From NCBI GenBank assembly GCA_934533075.1, contig CAKTBJ010000014.1, positions 1 through 61,360 of the forward strand: a stretch of DNA of 61,360 nt, given 5' to 3'. The notes below the pieces were generated by a model, which saw nothing but the letters and a program-made list of their open reading frames with translations, was not told the DNA's origin and searched no databases. The stretch is from an uncultured Paracoccus sp. (GTDB lineage Bacteria > Pseudomonadota > Alphaproteobacteria > Rhodobacterales > Rhodobacteraceae). Each line of letters starts with the position of its first letter. Within the stretch, counting starts at the first letter, position 1. Of this stretch, positions 1-9,030 are shown one piece after another. The translations under genes were made by a program, and so were the position numbers.

Positions 1-60
1 ATCAAGGTCGGCTCGGTCGACGAGCTGGTGGCGAAACTGAAAGAAGCGGGGGTGGTGTGA
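1..60 (+). CDS. etfB: Electron transfer flavoprotein beta subunit, C-terminal end
   Basis: Only the last 19 codons are in the window; they read SVDELVAKLKEAGVV before TGA, typical of the EtfB C terminus. With EtfA it forms the heterodimer that takes electrons from acyl-CoA dehydrogenases and passes them to ETF:ubiquinone oxidoreductase. The stop overlaps the ATG of etfA (TGATG), so the two subunits are translationally coupled. The identity rests on this tail and on the neighbour. Confidence 0.85.
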   Translation: MKVGSVDELVAKLKEAGVV

Positions 61-986
61 TGGCTGTTCTGCTGCTTGGAGAAGTCACGAACGGGGTGCT
101 GAACCGCGACGCGACGGCCAAGGCCGTCAATGCGGTCAAGGGTCTGGGCGATGTAACGGTGCTGTGCGCCGGGGCCTCGGCCCGCGATGCGGCCACCGAG
201 GCCGCGAAGATCGCCGGCGTGGCCCGCGTGCTGGTGGCCGAGGACGCCCGCTATGGCCACCGCCTGGCCGAGCCGACCGCGGCGCTGATCGTGGCGCTGG
301 CCGGCGATTACGACCATATCGTCGCGCCCTCAACCACGGATGCCAAGAACGTGATGCCGCGCGTCGCCGCGCTGCTGGACGTGATGGTGATCCCGGATGT
401 GTCCGCCGTGGTCGATGCCGACACGTTCGAGCGCCCGGTCTATGCCGGCAACGCCATCCAGACGGTGAAGTCCTCGGACGCGAAAAAGGTGCTGACCGTG
501 CGCACCGCCAGCTTCGACGCGGCTGGCGACGGCGATTCGGCTGCGGTTTCCGACGCCGCGCTGGCCGACGATCCGGGCCTGTCGCAATGGCTGGGTGACG
601 AGGTTGCGACCTCCGACCGTCCCGAACTGACCTCGGCCGGCCGTGTGGTCTCCGGTGGCCGCGCGCTCGGCTCGAAGGAGAACTTCGCCATCATCGAGGC
701 GCTGGCCGACAAGCTGGGCGCCGCCGTGGGCGCCTCGCGCGCCGCCGTCGACTCGGGCTATGCGCCGAACGACTGGCAGGTGGGCCAGACCGGCAAGGTC
801 GTCGCGCCCGAGCTTTATATCGCCGTGGGGATTTCCGGCGCGATCCAGCACCTTGCCGGGATGAAGGACAGCAAGGTCATCGTCGCCATCAACAAGGACG
901 AGGAGGCGCCGATCTTCTCGGTCGCCGATTACGGGCTGGTCGCCGACCTGTTCAACGCCGTGCCGGAACTGACCGGCAAGCTGTAA
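60..986 (+). CDS. etfA: Electron transfer flavoprotein alpha subunit
   Basis: The protein has 308 residues, the normal EtfA length. The N-terminal half (MAVLLLGEV...) is the ETF alpha/beta domain. The C-terminal half carries the FAD-binding region, with [13 protein letters not shown] and [12 protein letters not shown] as recognisable blocks. It accepts electrons from acyl-CoA dehydrogenases in the cytoplasm, for example the methylsuccinyl-CoA dehydrogenase encoded further along this window. The ATG at 60 is preferred over an in-frame GTG at 57 because it overlaps the etfB stop. A strong terminator follows, so etfBA ends its own transcript. Confidence 0.97.
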   Translation: MAVLLLGEVTNGVLNRDATAKAVNAVKGLGDVTVLCAGASARDAATEAAKIAGVARVLVAEDARYGHRLAEPTAALIVALAGDYDHIVAPSTTDAKNVMPRVAALLDVMVIPDVSAVVDADTFERPVYAGNAIQTVKSSDAKKVLTVRTASFDAAGDGDSAAVSDAALADDPGLSQWLGDEVATSDRPELTSAGRVVSGGRALGSKENFAIIEALADKLGAAVGASRAAVDSGYAPNDWQVGQTGKVVAPELYIAVGISGAIQHLAGMKDSKVIVAINKDEEAPIFSVADYGLVADLFNAVPELTGKL

Positions 987-1009
987 TCGCCGGCACAACC
1001 TGGCATCGA

Positions 1010-1043
1010 CCGCCCGCGCGAGGGTTCGCGCGGGCGGTTTTTC
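1010..1043 (+). terminator. Rho-independent terminator after etfA
   Basis: A perfect 12-bp stem (1010-1021 with 1026-1037) closes a GGGT loop and is followed by a T-rich run (TTTTTCTTT). It lies 24 bases after the etfA stop. Confidence 0.93.
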
Positions 1044-1162
1044 TTTACCCGGATTGCACTTGCTACGCTGCGGCATGAAGGGCCGGATCGGTGCTTTTGC
1101 ATTGAACTACCCCGGCAAGGGGCCTAGTCTCCGGCAAATTTCGTTACGGGGGAAGTGGTATC

Positions 1163-2038
1163 ATGGCGGTTCAATCGGTGGGCGTGATCGGCGCGGGCCA
1201 GATGGGCAACGGCATCGCCCATGTCTTTGCGCTGGCGGGCTATGACGTGCTGATGACCGACATCAGCCAGGAGGCGCTGACCAAGGCGGTGGCGCTGATC
1301 GACCACAACATGGACCGGCAGGTGCATCGCGGCCGCATCACCGAGGCCGACCACAAATCCGCCCTTGCCCGCATCCGCACCACGCTGGTTCTGGCCGAGC
1401 TGGGCCGCTGCGATCTGGTGATCGAGGCCGCGACCGAGCGCGAATCCGTCAAGCAGGCGATCTTCGAGGACCTGCTGCCGCATCTGCGGCCGGAGACGAT
1501 CCTGGCCTCGAACACCTCCTCGATCTCGATCACCCGCCTGGCCAGCCGCACCGACCGGCCGGAGAAGTTCATGGGCGTGCATTTCATGAACCCGGTGCCG
1601 GTGATGCAGCTGGTCGAGCTGATCCGCGGCATCGCCACCGACGAGGAAACCTATCAGACGCTGGTGGAGGTGGTGGCGCGCATCGGCAAGACCGCCGCGC
1701 GGGCCGAGGATTTCCCGGCCTTCATCGTCAACCGCATCCTGGTGCCGATGATCAACGAGGCCGTCTATACGCTTTACGAGGGCGTCGGCAGCGTGACCTC
1801 GATCGACGAGGCGATGAAACTGGGCGCCAACCATCCGATGGGACCGCTGGAACTGGCGGATTTCATCGGGCTGGATACCTGCCTTGCCATCATGAACGTG
1901 CTTTACGACGGGCTGGCGGATTCCAAATACCGGCCCTGTCCGCTGCTGGTGAAATATGTCGAAGCCGGCTGGCTGGGCCGCAAGACCGGGCGCGGCTTTT
2001 ACGACTATCGCCAGGACCCGCCGGTGCCGACGCGCTGA
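1163..2038 (+). CDS. hbd: 3-hydroxybutyryl-CoA dehydrogenase
   Basis: The protein has 291 residues and catalyses NAD(P)-dependent interconversion of 3-hydroxybutyryl-CoA and acetoacetyl-CoA, used in butanoate/PHB metabolism and beta-oxidation. The Rossmann motif GVIGAGQMGNGIA starts at residue 7. The catalytic block GVHFMNPVPVMQLVE and the C-terminal helical domain with NRILVPMINEA and GRKTGRGFYDY follow. A GGGGGAAG ribosome-binding site precedes the ATG. It stands alone between two terminators, next to etfBA, as is common in Rhodobacteraceae. Confidence 0.96.
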   Translation: MAVQSVGVIGAGQMGNGIAHVFALAGYDVLMTDISQEALTKAVALIDHNMDRQVHRGRITEADHKSALARIRTTLVLAELGRCDLVIEAATERESVKQAIFEDLLPHLRPETILASNTSSISITRLASRTDRPEKFMGVHFMNPVPVMQLVELIRGIATDEETYQTLVEVVARIGKTAARAEDFPAFIVNRILVPMINEAVYTLYEGVGSVTSIDEAMKLGANHPMGPLELADFIGLDTCLAIMNVLYDGLADSKYRPCPLLVKYVEAGWLGRKTGRGFYDYRQDPPVPTR

Positions 2039-2052
2039 ACCACGGATACGGG

Positions 2053-2079
2053 AAAAGGGGCCGAAAGGCCCCTTTTTTT
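2053..2079 (+). terminator. Rho-independent terminator after hbd
   Basis: A stem GGGGCC/GGCCCC with a GAAA tetraloop is extended by A/T pairs and followed by seven Ts, 15 bases after the hbd stop. Confidence 0.92.
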
Positions 2080-2094
2080 GCCAGCCAGCCCCGT

Positions 2095-2235
2095 TCAGGG
2101 TGTCTGAGGCTGTGGCTGCGCGGCAGCATCCCTCGCGTTGTCGCGATGTGCAGCATCGCTGCCCACCTTATAGCCCGCCGCGAACAGCACGCAGAACGTG
2201 ACAGCCAGAACGGTGAGGATCTTGTTTTTCGGCAT
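2095..2235 (-). CDS. Small single-pass membrane protein, 46 aa
   Basis: I translated this short frame by hand. The protein starts MPKNKILTVLAVTF, has one hydrophobic segment at about residues 6-21, and ends in a polar, Gln/Pro-rich tail (QPQPQTP). An AGGAAGG ribosome-binding site lies three bases before the ATG at 2235. The topology (basic N terminus, one TM helix, short charged tail) suits a small inner-membrane or periplasm-facing protein. I do not recognise a family. It sits head to tail behind the DUF2852 gene on the same strand with a 36-base gap, so the two may be co-transcribed. Confidence 0.6.
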   Translation of the reverse strand: MPKNKILTVLAVTFCVLFAAGYKVGSDAAHRDNARDAAAQPQPQTP

Positions 2236-2271
2236 GGGCCTTCCTGATCGCTGGTTACGGATGGGACCGGT

Positions 2272-2691
2272 TCAGACCTCGGCGCGCGGGGCCGGATTGG
2301 TGGCCTGGGCGCGTTCGGCCATGAACTGGTCGAACTCTGCCTTGTCCTTGGCGGCGCGCAGGCGGGCCACGAAGTCGCGGAAGGCGGCCTGCTCGTCCTC
2401 CAGCCGGCGGATGGTCTCGTCCCGATAGGCGTCGAAGGCCGAATTGCCGGACGACCGGAAGGATTGCCTTGCGTGGTAGCGGTGTCCGCAGGTCATGCGC
2501 TTGCTCCAGATCATATAGCCGAGGATGCCGAGGCCCACGGGCCAGAAGGCGATGAAGCCGAGGATCATGGCGATGATCCAGGCCGGCTTGCCGCGTTCGT
2601 CCAGCCAGTCGCGGCCCATCGCGAGGATTTCGCCGATTTTCGCAAGGATTCCGGCAGGTTGCGGCAGGTTGGTCGCATAGGTCGGTCGCAT
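2272..2691 (-). CDS. DUF2852 family membrane protein
   Basis: The protein has 139 residues and an alphaproteobacterial DUF2852 architecture: a short N terminus, one or two hydrophobic segments around residues 37-62 (PAWIIAMILGFIAFWPVG), then a charged helical tail with DAYRDETIRRLEDEQ and LRAAKDKAEFDQFM. The function of the family is unknown; the tail suggests a cytoplasmic coiled helix. A GGAGAG purine run lies upstream of the ATG at 2691. It probably forms a unit with the 46-residue protein downstream. Confidence 0.8.
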   Translation of the reverse strand: MRPTYATNLPQPAGILAKIGEILAMGRDWLDERGKPAWIIAMILGFIAFWPVGLGILGYMIWSKRMTCGHRYHARQSFRSSGNSAFDAYRDETIRRLEDEQAAFRDFVARLRAAKDKAEFDQFMAERAQATNPAPRAEV

Positions 2692-2876
2692 CGGGCGTCT
2701 CTCCTCTCTCCTCGCGTTGCTTCCTTGCCATCGATTTGGGGATAGCGGGGCGCCGGTTCAACGGCCCGCCGATCACATCCGCAGAAAACCGCGCAACGAA
2801 AAAGGCCGGGGTCGCCCCCGGCTCGGCGCGGTCACGGCACATCGGCCTCCCGATCAGCATCGTCACCGCGACGCTG

Positions 2877-3512
2877 TTACAGCAGTTCCTTGGCAGCTCT
2901 CACATCCTTGGAAATCCGCCTGCTCGCATCGCTGGCACCGGCATGAAACTCCTGACGGATCTCCTCCATGAAATGAGAAGGACTCAAGCCGGAATGGAGG
3001 AAGCAACCGATGAAACCGCTGGTCACGAACAGAAAGCCCCACCCGCCCATTGCGTTGCTCACCTTGATGGCCGAGAGGACGCATGCGGCAAAAGCCAGAA
3101 TCCACGCAACACCTGCAATCCCTCGCATGCCCAGCCAAGACAGCGCCACTGCGCCAAAAACCAGGTACTCCGGGATATCCATTGTTTTCCCTTGGAACGC
3201 TATCTGGATGATCGACGCAAAGATCCACCACAGCAGGAACAGCGTTATCAGCCCATAGACCGACCTGCTCCATCGCAGAATACCACGCGCATAGAGCGGC
3301 ATGAGCAAAACAATCGAGATGGCGCCCGATAAAAAGTCCGGCGTAATGTTCAGCGTCCCCTTCAAAAATATGAAACGCTTTGTATCGAACGACATGAGCG
3401 AGATACCCACTGCCACGAGCAGGCAAATGAGCGACAGCACCTTCGCTGTTGACGGCGAAAATTCCCGCTCATTGGTTATATGTTCAATGAAACCAGTGAG
3501 TTTACTAGACAT
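2877..3512 (-). CDS. Polytopic membrane protein of unknown function, 211 aa
   Basis: I do not recognise this protein. It shows about six hydrophobic segments (roughly residues 22-40, 58-78, 84-108, 114-130, 131-150 and 155-172) and a soluble amphipathic C-terminal tail of about 35 residues beginning SPSHFMEEIRQEF. The region is visibly richer in A+T than its neighbours and uses codons rare elsewhere in the window, which suggests recent acquisition. The ribosome-binding site is weak (AAAGGG). It is flanked by noncoding gaps and has no operon partner. The ATG at 3512 is the first start, but a shorter start cannot be excluded. Confidence 0.6.
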   Translation of the reverse strand: MSSKLTGFIEHITNEREFSPSTAKVLSLICLLVAVGISLMSFDTKRFIFLKGTLNITPDFLSGAISIVLLMPLYARGILRWSRSVYGLITLFLLWWIFASIIQIAFQGKTMDIPEYLVFGAVALSWLGMRGIAGVAWILAFAACVLSAIKVSNAMGGWGFLFVTSGFIGCFLHSGLSPSHFMEEIRQEFHAGASDASRRISKDVRAAKELL

Positions 3513-3574
3513 AGCTCGCGCGACCCTTTGTCATTCCACCCTAGGGTAAAAAGAACGCCCATCACAAGCGAAAT

Positions 3575-5173
3575 TCAGCCGATGGCGGCCTTGCGCACGT
3601 CCTCGTCCACCTTGTCGGCATATTGGGCGAAGTTGTCGGCGAACATGCCGACCAGCTTCTTCGCCTGCGCGTCATAGCCGGCGCCATCGGCCCAGGTGCG
3701 GCGCGGGTCCAGCAGGTCCTCCGGCACGCCGGGCACGGCCACCGGAACCTCGAAGCCGAAATTCGGATCGCGGCGGAACTCCACCTTGTCCAGCGAGCCG
3801 TTCAGCGCCGCGGTCAGCAGCGCGCGGGTGGCGCTGATCGGCATGCGCTTGCCGGTGCCATAGGCGCCGCCGGTCCAGCCGGTATTGACCAGCCAGCAGG
3901 TGGCGCCGGTCCGGGCGATCTTGTCGCGCAGCAGCTGGCCGTAGACCTCGGGCCGGCGCGGCATGAAGGGGGCGCCGAAGCAGGTCGAGAAGGTCGGCAG
4001 CGGTTCGGTCACGCCCTGCTCGGTTCCCGGCGTCTTGGAGGTGAAACCGGACAGGAAGTGATATTCCGCCTGCGCCGGCGTCAGCCGGGCGATGGGCGGC
4101 AGCACGCCATAGGCGTCGCAGGTCAGCATGATGACGTTCTTCGGCAGTCCGGCCATGCCGGTCGCGGAGGCGTTGGAAATCTGCTCCAGCGGATAGGCCG
4201 CGCGCATGTTCTCCGTCAGGCTGCTGTCGGCGAAATCCAGCTCCAGCGTCTCGGGATCGAAGACCATGTTCTCGATCACGGTGCCGAAGCGCGAGGTCGT
4301 CGCATAGATCTCCGGCTCGGCCGTGGGCGACAGGTTGATGGTCTTGGCATAGCAGCCGCCCTCGAAGTTGAACACGCCCGTATCGGACCAGCCATGTTCG
4401 TCGTCGCCGATCAGCGTGCGCGAGACATCCGCCGACAGCGTGGTCTTGCCGGTGCCCGACAGGCCGAAGAAGATCGCCACGTCATCCGTATCGCCCGGCG
4501 CGTGGTTGGCGCTGCAATGCATCGGCATCACGCCGTGATCGGGCAGGATATAGTTCAGCAGGGTGAAGACGGATTTCTTGTTCTCGCCCGCATAGCCGGT
4601 GCCGCCGATCAGGATCAGCTTGCGGTCGAAATTGATCGACACCACCGTTTCGCTGCGCACGCCATGCCGCTCCGGGTCGGCCTTGAAGCTGGGGCAGTTG
4701 ATGATGGTGAATTCCGGCACGAAGCCGGCCAGTTCCCCGGCCGCCGGGCGGCGCAGCAGGTGGCGGATGAACAGCCCGTGCCAGGCCAGTTCGGTGACCA
4801 CGCGCACGTCCAGCCGATGCGCCGGATCGGCGCCGGCATAGAGGTCCTGCACGAAATAGTCGCGGCCCTTCATATGGGCCAGCATGTCCTCATAGAGGCG
4901 GTCGAAGGCCGCCGGCTCCTGCGGGCGGTTGTTCTCCCACCAGATCGTGTGTTCGACCGAGGGGGTGCGCACCACATGCTTGTCCTTGGGCGACCGGCCC
5001 GTCTTGTCGCCCGTCGCCACCAGGAAGGCGCCGCCGAGGCCCAGATTTCCCTCGCCCCGCGCGATCGCGGCCTCGATCAGCGCAGGCTCCAGCAGGTTGT
5101 AATAGACATTGCCAAGGCCGACGATACCCTGATCCTCCAGGCGTTGCTGCGGATTGACGCGAAGCTGGGACAT
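3575..5173 (-). CDS. pckA: Phosphoenolpyruvate carboxykinase (ATP)
   Basis: The protein has 532 residues, full length for ATP-dependent PEPCK, the cytoplasmic enzyme that makes PEP from oxaloacetate and ATP at the entry to gluconeogenesis. The kinase P-loop [11 protein letters not shown] and the metal-binding DDEHGW are present, as is the early substrate motif [11 protein letters not shown]. In many alphaproteobacteria pckA is divergent from chvI-chvG, which lead into hprK. Here pckA is divergent directly from hprK across 198 bp, with no two-component genes between them. That spacer must hold both promoters. Confidence 0.98.
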   Translation of the reverse strand: MSQLRVNPQQRLEDQGIVGLGNVYYNLLEPALIEAAIARGEGNLGLGGAFLVATGDKTGRSPKDKHVVRTPSVEHTIWWENNRPQEPAAFDRLYEDMLAHMKGRDYFVQDLYAGADPAHRLDVRVVTELAWHGLFIRHLLRRPAAGELAGFVPEFTIINCPSFKADPERHGVRSETVVSINFDRKLILIGGTGYAGENKKSVFTLLNYILPDHGVMPMHCSANHAPGDTDDVAIFFGLSGTGKTTLSADVSRTLIGDDEHGWSDTGVFNFEGGCYAKTINLSPTAEPEIYATTSRFGTVIENMVFDPETLELDFADSSLTENMRAAYPLEQISNASATGMAGLPKNVIMLTCDAYGVLPPIARLTPAQAEYHFLSGFTSKTPGTEQGVTEPLPTFSTCFGAPFMPRRPEVYGQLLRDKIARTGATCWLVNTGWTGGAYGTGKRMPISATRALLTAALNGSLDKVEFRRDPNFGFEVPVAVPGVPEDLLDPRRTWADGAGYDAQAKKLVGMFADNFAQYADKVDEDVRKAAIG

Positions 5174-5371
5174 TCGTTTTCTCCTGCTGAGGCGCGCGGG
5201 GCGCTGCGGGGCCTATAGCACGGAGGTTTCCCGAAACCATAGCCCCCCCGGCCTCCGTTAGCGCAAACCGCGGATGTTAGCGCAAAAGCGGGGAAGCGCG
5301 GCGGATTTCGGGGCGGCGGAAAGGTTCCGGCAAGGATTCGGTGCGATGAAAGGGTCAGGAGGCGATTCGCG

Positions 5372-5800
5372 GTGACGGAGAAAGAGGGCGATGTTCTTCA
5401 TGCCAGCTGCGTGCTGGTCGGCGATTGCGGGGTGCTGGTGCTGGGCGCCTCGGGCACGGGCAAGTCCACGCTGGCGCTGGCGCTGATGGGCATGGGCGCG
5501 TCTCTGGTGGCCGACGACCGCACGCGGGTATGGACCGCCGGGGGGCGGTTATGGGCCGAGGCGCCGGCGACGATTCGCGGCCGGATCGAGGCGCGCGGCA
5601 TCGGGCTGCTGGGGGCCGATGCGGTGGGGCCGGCGACGGTCGGGCTGGTCGTCGACCTGGACCGGCAGGAGGGCGAGCGGCTGCCGCCGATGCGGCAGGT
5701 GGAGGTGCTGGGCGTGGCGCTGCCGCTGGTGCTGGGACCGCTGCATCCGGGGCTGGCGCCGGGCGTCCGGCAGATGGCGCTGTCCGGGCGGCTCGCTTGA
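5372..5800 (+). CDS. hprK: HPr kinase/phosphorylase, short alphaproteobacterial type
   Basis: The protein has 142 residues and corresponds to the catalytic C-terminal domain only, as is usual in alphaproteobacteria. The P-loop LGASGTGKSTLA is at about residues 25-36, followed by SLVADDR and the IRGRIEARGIGLL block that includes the family signature region. It phosphorylates HPr on its regulatory serine. The GTG start is fixed by a perfect AGGAGG at 5357-5362, nine bases upstream. It leads a co-directional set hprK-rapZ-EIIA-HPr. Confidence 0.94.
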   Translation: MTEKEGDVLHASCVLVGDCGVLVLGASGTGKSTLALALMGMGASLVADDRTRVWTAGGRLWAEAPATIRGRIEARGIGLLGADAVGPATVGLVVDLDRQEGERLPPMRQVEVLGVALPLVLGPLHPGLAPGVRQMALSGRLA

Positions 5801-5860
5801 CGTTAGGGTAGGGCGGGAATCGAGCGATAACATGCGTCTGACAGGAAAGGACATGACGAC

Positions 5861-6820
5861 ATGACCGAGGCGGATGCCACCCCTGCCCCGCCGCCTTCCG
5901 CTGCGGAACTCGCGGCGCAGCGCGTGGTGCTGGTCACCGGCCCGTCGGGTGCCGGGCGCTCGACCGCGATCCATGTGCTGGAGGATCTGGGCTTCGAGGC
6001 CATCGACAACCTGCCGCTGTCGCTGGTGCCGCGGCTGCTGGACGGGCCGGTGCGCGGCGTGCCGCTGGCGCTGGGGCTGGACGCGCGCAACCGCGACTTT
6101 TCGGCCTCGGGGCTGATCGCGCTGATCGACCATCTGGTGGAACGTCCTGAAATCGCGCTGGAAACCCTGTATCTGGACTGCGCGCCCGACCAGATCGTGC
6201 GCCGCTATTCCGAAACCCGCCGCCGTCACCCGCTGGCGCCGGAGGATGATCCGCTGTCGGGCGTGCTGGCCGAGCGCAACCTGATGGAGCCGATCCGCGT
6301 CCGCGCCGACGTGCTGATCGACACGACCGAAACCACCCCCCACAATCTGAAGGCCGAACTGACCCGCTGGTTCGGGCGGGCGCCGGACCATGCCATGACC
6401 GTCTCGGTCCAGTCGTTTTCCTACAAGCGCGGCACCCCGCGCGGCCTCGACATCATGTTCGACACGCGCTTCCTGGCCAATCCGCACTGGGTGGCCGAAT
6501 TGCGCCCGCTGGACGGCCGCGACCCGCGCGTGCAGGACTATGTGAAGGCCGATCCGCGCTTTGCCGAATTCATGCGCCGGATCGAGGATCTGCTGCTGTT
6601 TTTGCTGCCCGCCCATCGCGAGGAAGGCAAATCCCATCTCGCCATCGGCATCGGCTGCACCGGCGGGCAACACCGTTCCGTCACAATCGCGGAAATTCTG
6701 TCGCAATCGCTTGCACAAGCCGGGTGGCCCGTGTCTAAGAGGCACAGGGAACTGGAACGCCGCAACGCCGCGCTGCCGACCCCCGTGGCCGGGGAAAGGT
6801 TGGGGCCGGATCGGGTCTGA
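5861..6820 (+). CDS. rapZ: RNase adapter / nucleotide-binding protein RapZ
   Basis: The protein has 319 residues, close to the family norm of about 285-300 with a longer N terminus. Walker A is [12 protein letters not shown] at about residues 25-36. The C-terminal domain has the conserved [20 protein letters not shown] and [11 protein letters not shown] blocks. In enterobacteria RapZ guides RNase E to a small RNA controlling glucosamine-6-phosphate synthase; the alphaproteobacterial role is less clear, but the gene is regularly kept with the PTS-Ntr genes as here. AGGAAAGGA at 5843-5851 supports the ATG at 5861. Confidence 0.95.
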   Translation: MTEADATPAPPPSAAELAAQRVVLVTGPSGAGRSTAIHVLEDLGFEAIDNLPLSLVPRLLDGPVRGVPLALGLDARNRDFSASGLIALIDHLVERPEIALETLYLDCAPDQIVRRYSETRRRHPLAPEDDPLSGVLAERNLMEPIRVRADVLIDTTETTPHNLKAELTRWFGRAPDHAMTVSVQSFSYKRGTPRGLDIMFDTRFLANPHWVAELRPLDGRDPRVQDYVKADPRFAEFMRRIEDLLLFLLPAHREEGKSHLAIGIGCTGGQHRSVTIAEILSQSLAQAGWPVSKRHRELERRNAALPTPVAGERLGPDRV

Positions 6821-6835
6821 AATGGATTGGCTGCA

Positions 6836-7396
6836 TTGATCGGCATCGTCATTGTCGCTCACGGGGGCCTTGCCCCGGAATATCTGTCCGCGGTCGAGCA
6901 TGTCGTCGGCCCGCAGGACCGAATGCGCGCCATCGCCATCCAGCCCGGCCACGACCGCGCCGAGAAACAGGCCGAGATTTGCCGCGCCGCCGATTCCGTC
7001 GATGCCGGCGACGGCGTGGTGGTGGTGACGGACCTGTTCGGCGGCTCGCCTTCCAACCTGTCGCTGCTGGCCTGTTCGCAGAAGAACCGCGCGATCCTCT
7101 ACGGTGCCAACCTGCCGATGCTGGTAAAACTGGCGAAATCCCGCGACCTTACCGTGACCGAAGCCGTAGCTGCCGCCCGCGATGCCGGGCGGCGTTACAT
7201 TAACAGCCTCGACATCTCCGGCGAGGACGGGCGCCTCGGCGCCTCCGGTGCCGCCAGCCCGGCGCCGCTGCCGCCCTGCGCGGTGCAGCCGATCCGCCCC
7301 GCCGACGAGACCCCGCGCCGCCAGCCCGGCAAGCTGGCCAACCTGGCCGGCAAGCGCCCGCGCCCTCCGCGCGGCGCGTTGAAGACGGCGCCCTGA
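6836..7396 (+). CDS. PTS EIIA component, mannose family (regulatory PTS), with C-terminal extension
   Basis: The first 130 or so residues are a mannose-type EIIA domain: the phosphorylatable His is in IVAHGGLA (His9), and VTDLFGGSPSNLSL is the other conserved block. No EIIB or EIIC genes follow, so it belongs to the regulatory, non-transporting PTS of alphaproteobacteria. I place the start at TTG 6836 because homologues begin IGIVIVAHGG; an in-frame TTG at 6827 adds three residues. Unusual: about 50 further residues rich in Pro, Ala, Arg and Lys follow the domain (PAPLPP, ADETPRRQPG, GKRPRPPRG). HPr follows after 8 bases. Confidence 0.88.
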   Translation: MIGIVIVAHGGLAPEYLSAVEHVVGPQDRMRAIAIQPGHDRAEKQAEICRAADSVDAGDGVVVVTDLFGGSPSNLSLLACSQKNRAILYGANLPMLVKLAKSRDLTVTEAVAAARDAGRRYINSLDISGEDGRLGASGAASPAPLPPCAVQPIRPADETPRRQPGKLANLAGKRPRPPRGALKTAP

Positions 7397-7404
7397 GGCC
7401 CGGC

Positions 7405-7680
7405 ATGCCCTCGGTCACCCGCGACTTGCCGATCGTCAACGAAAAGGGCCTGCATGCCCGCGCCTCGGCGAAATTCGTCGAATGCGTCGAGCGATTCGAC
7501 GCCCGCGCCTGGGTCGAGCGCGAGGGGAACCGCGTCTCCGGCGATTCGATCATGGGCCTGCTGATGCTGGCCGCGGCGCGCGGCACCTCGATCACCGTCA
7601 CCACCGAGGGGCTGGAGGCCGAGGCGCTGGCCGAGGCGCTGGCCGACCTGGTGGCCGGCCGCTTCGGCGAAGCGATGTAA
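7405..7680 (+). CDS. ptsH: Phosphocarrier protein HPr
   Basis: The protein has 91 residues, normal for HPr. The active-site His is in NEKGLHARASAKF (His17), and the serine targeted by HPr kinase is in SGDSIMGLLML. It relays phosphate from EI-Ntr to EIIA and is modified by HprK encoded three genes upstream. It ends the hprK-rapZ-EIIA-HPr unit and converges on dapE with six bases between the stops. Confidence 0.96.
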   Translation: MPSVTRDLPIVNEKGLHARASAKFVECVERFDARAWVEREGNRVSGDSIMGLLMLAAARGTSITVTTEGLEAEALAEALADLVAGRFGEAM

Positions 7681-7686
7681 CCCCCC

Positions 7687-8832
7687 TCAGCCCGCGAAAT
7701 ACCGCTCCAGAATCGTGCGATAGATGCCTTTCAGCGCCTCGATTTCCGCCTCCGGCACACGCTCGTCCACCTGGTGCATGTAGCGGCCGACCAGCCCGAA
7801 CTCGACCACCGGGCAATGATCCTTGACGAAGCGCGCATCCGAGGTCCCGCCCGAAGTGGACAGGACCGGCTCGACCCCGCAACGATCCGCGACCGCCCGC
7901 CGGACCAGATCGACGAAGGCGCCCGGCTCGGTCAGGAAGCTTTCGCCCGAAATCTTCGCGCTCACCGCCAGCGTCACCCCGGTCTCTGCCGCGATGCGGT
8001 TGGCCTGGGCGGTGATCGCGTCGATCAGGCCCTGCCCGCTATGGGCGTCGTTGAAGCGGATGTTGATGCAGGCCGTCGCCGTTTCCGGGATCACGTTGCT
8101 GGCCGGGTTGCCCACGTCGACGCTGACCACCTGCAACGTGGACGCCTCGAAATGCGCGGTCCCCGCATCCAGCGGCTGCGCGGTCAGGTCCGCCAGCAAC
8201 CGCACCAGCGGATGGATCGGGTTGCGGGCGCGGTGCGGATAAGCCGAATGCCCCTGCACCCCCCTGGCCGCGATATTCAGCGTGACCGAGCCGCGCCGCC
8301 CGATCTTCATCATGTCGCCCATCGCTTCGATGCTGGTCGGCTCGCCGACGATGCAATGGCTCATCGCCTCGCCCTCGGCCGCCATCCAGTCCAGCAGGGC
8401 GCGGGTGCCGTCCTCGCCCGGCCCTTCCTCGTCGCCGGTGATGGTCAGGATGATGGCGCCGTCGGGCGGGGTCTCGCGCACGAAATCCACCGCGGCGGCG
8501 GCAAAGGCCGCCACGCCCGACTTCATGTCGGTGGCGCCGCGCCCCCAGATGGTGCCGTCCGCCCGATGCGCGGAAAAGGGCGGATGCGTCCAGCTGGCCG
8601 CGTCGCCGGGCGGCACCACGTCGGTATGGCCGTTGAAACCCAGCGTTTTCGCACCCTTGCGCCCCCAGCGGGCGAACAGGTTCGGCGTGCCGTTGCGATC
8701 GACGCGGTGACACTCGAACCCCGCGCCAGAGAGCAGTTCCTCCAGCAGCACCAGCGCGCCGCCCTCCGCCGGCGTCACCGAGGGGCAGCGGATCAGCGCG
8801 GCGGTCAGCGCGCTCGCGTCGGTCTGGGTCAT
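7687..8832 (-). CDS. dapE: Succinyl-diaminopimelate desuccinylase
   Basis: The protein has 381 residues, typical for DapE, and hydrolyses N-succinyl-LL-diaminopimelate in lysine and cell-wall precursor synthesis. Metal ligands and catalytic residues appear in [10 protein letters not shown], the [10 protein letters not shown] loop, the [12 protein letters not shown] general-base region, GEPTS, and the C-terminal CPVVEFG...MHQVDE. The start at 8832 (MTQTDASAL) is preferred because a GGAGAGG ribosome-binding site lies just upstream and the 40-residue upstream extension has no family character. Confidence 0.96.
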   Translation of the reverse strand: MTQTDASALTAALIRCPSVTPAEGGALVLLEELLSGAGFECHRVDRNGTPNLFARWGRKGAKTLGFNGHTDVVPPGDAASWTHPPFSAHRADGTIWGRGATDMKSGVAAFAAAAVDFVRETPPDGAIILTITGDEEGPGEDGTRALLDWMAAEGEAMSHCIVGEPTSIEAMGDMMKIGRRGSVTLNIAARGVQGHSAYPHRARNPIHPLVRLLADLTAQPLDAGTAHFEASTLQVVSVDVGNPASNVIPETATACINIRFNDAHSGQGLIDAITAQANRIAAETGVTLAVSAKISGESFLTEPGAFVDLVRRAVADRCGVEPVLSTSGGTSDARFVKDHCPVVEFGLVGRYMHQVDERVPEAEIEALKGIYRTILERYFAG

Positions 8833-9030
8833 CTTTGGCCTCTCCAAGCGGTTTTCCGGGCGCAAGGCTAGGCCCGGCGCCGGGGCGCGGCAAGCCGGAT
8901 TCCGCACCCCGCCGCGCGATCCGTCGCGACAGAATGATGCGTCACGCAACAATCTGACGCATCATCGTTGCGCTGCACCTGCAAAGGCGCTAGCAGGAGG
9001 CCGAAGTTTGACCCGCCGCAGGATGAGCCG

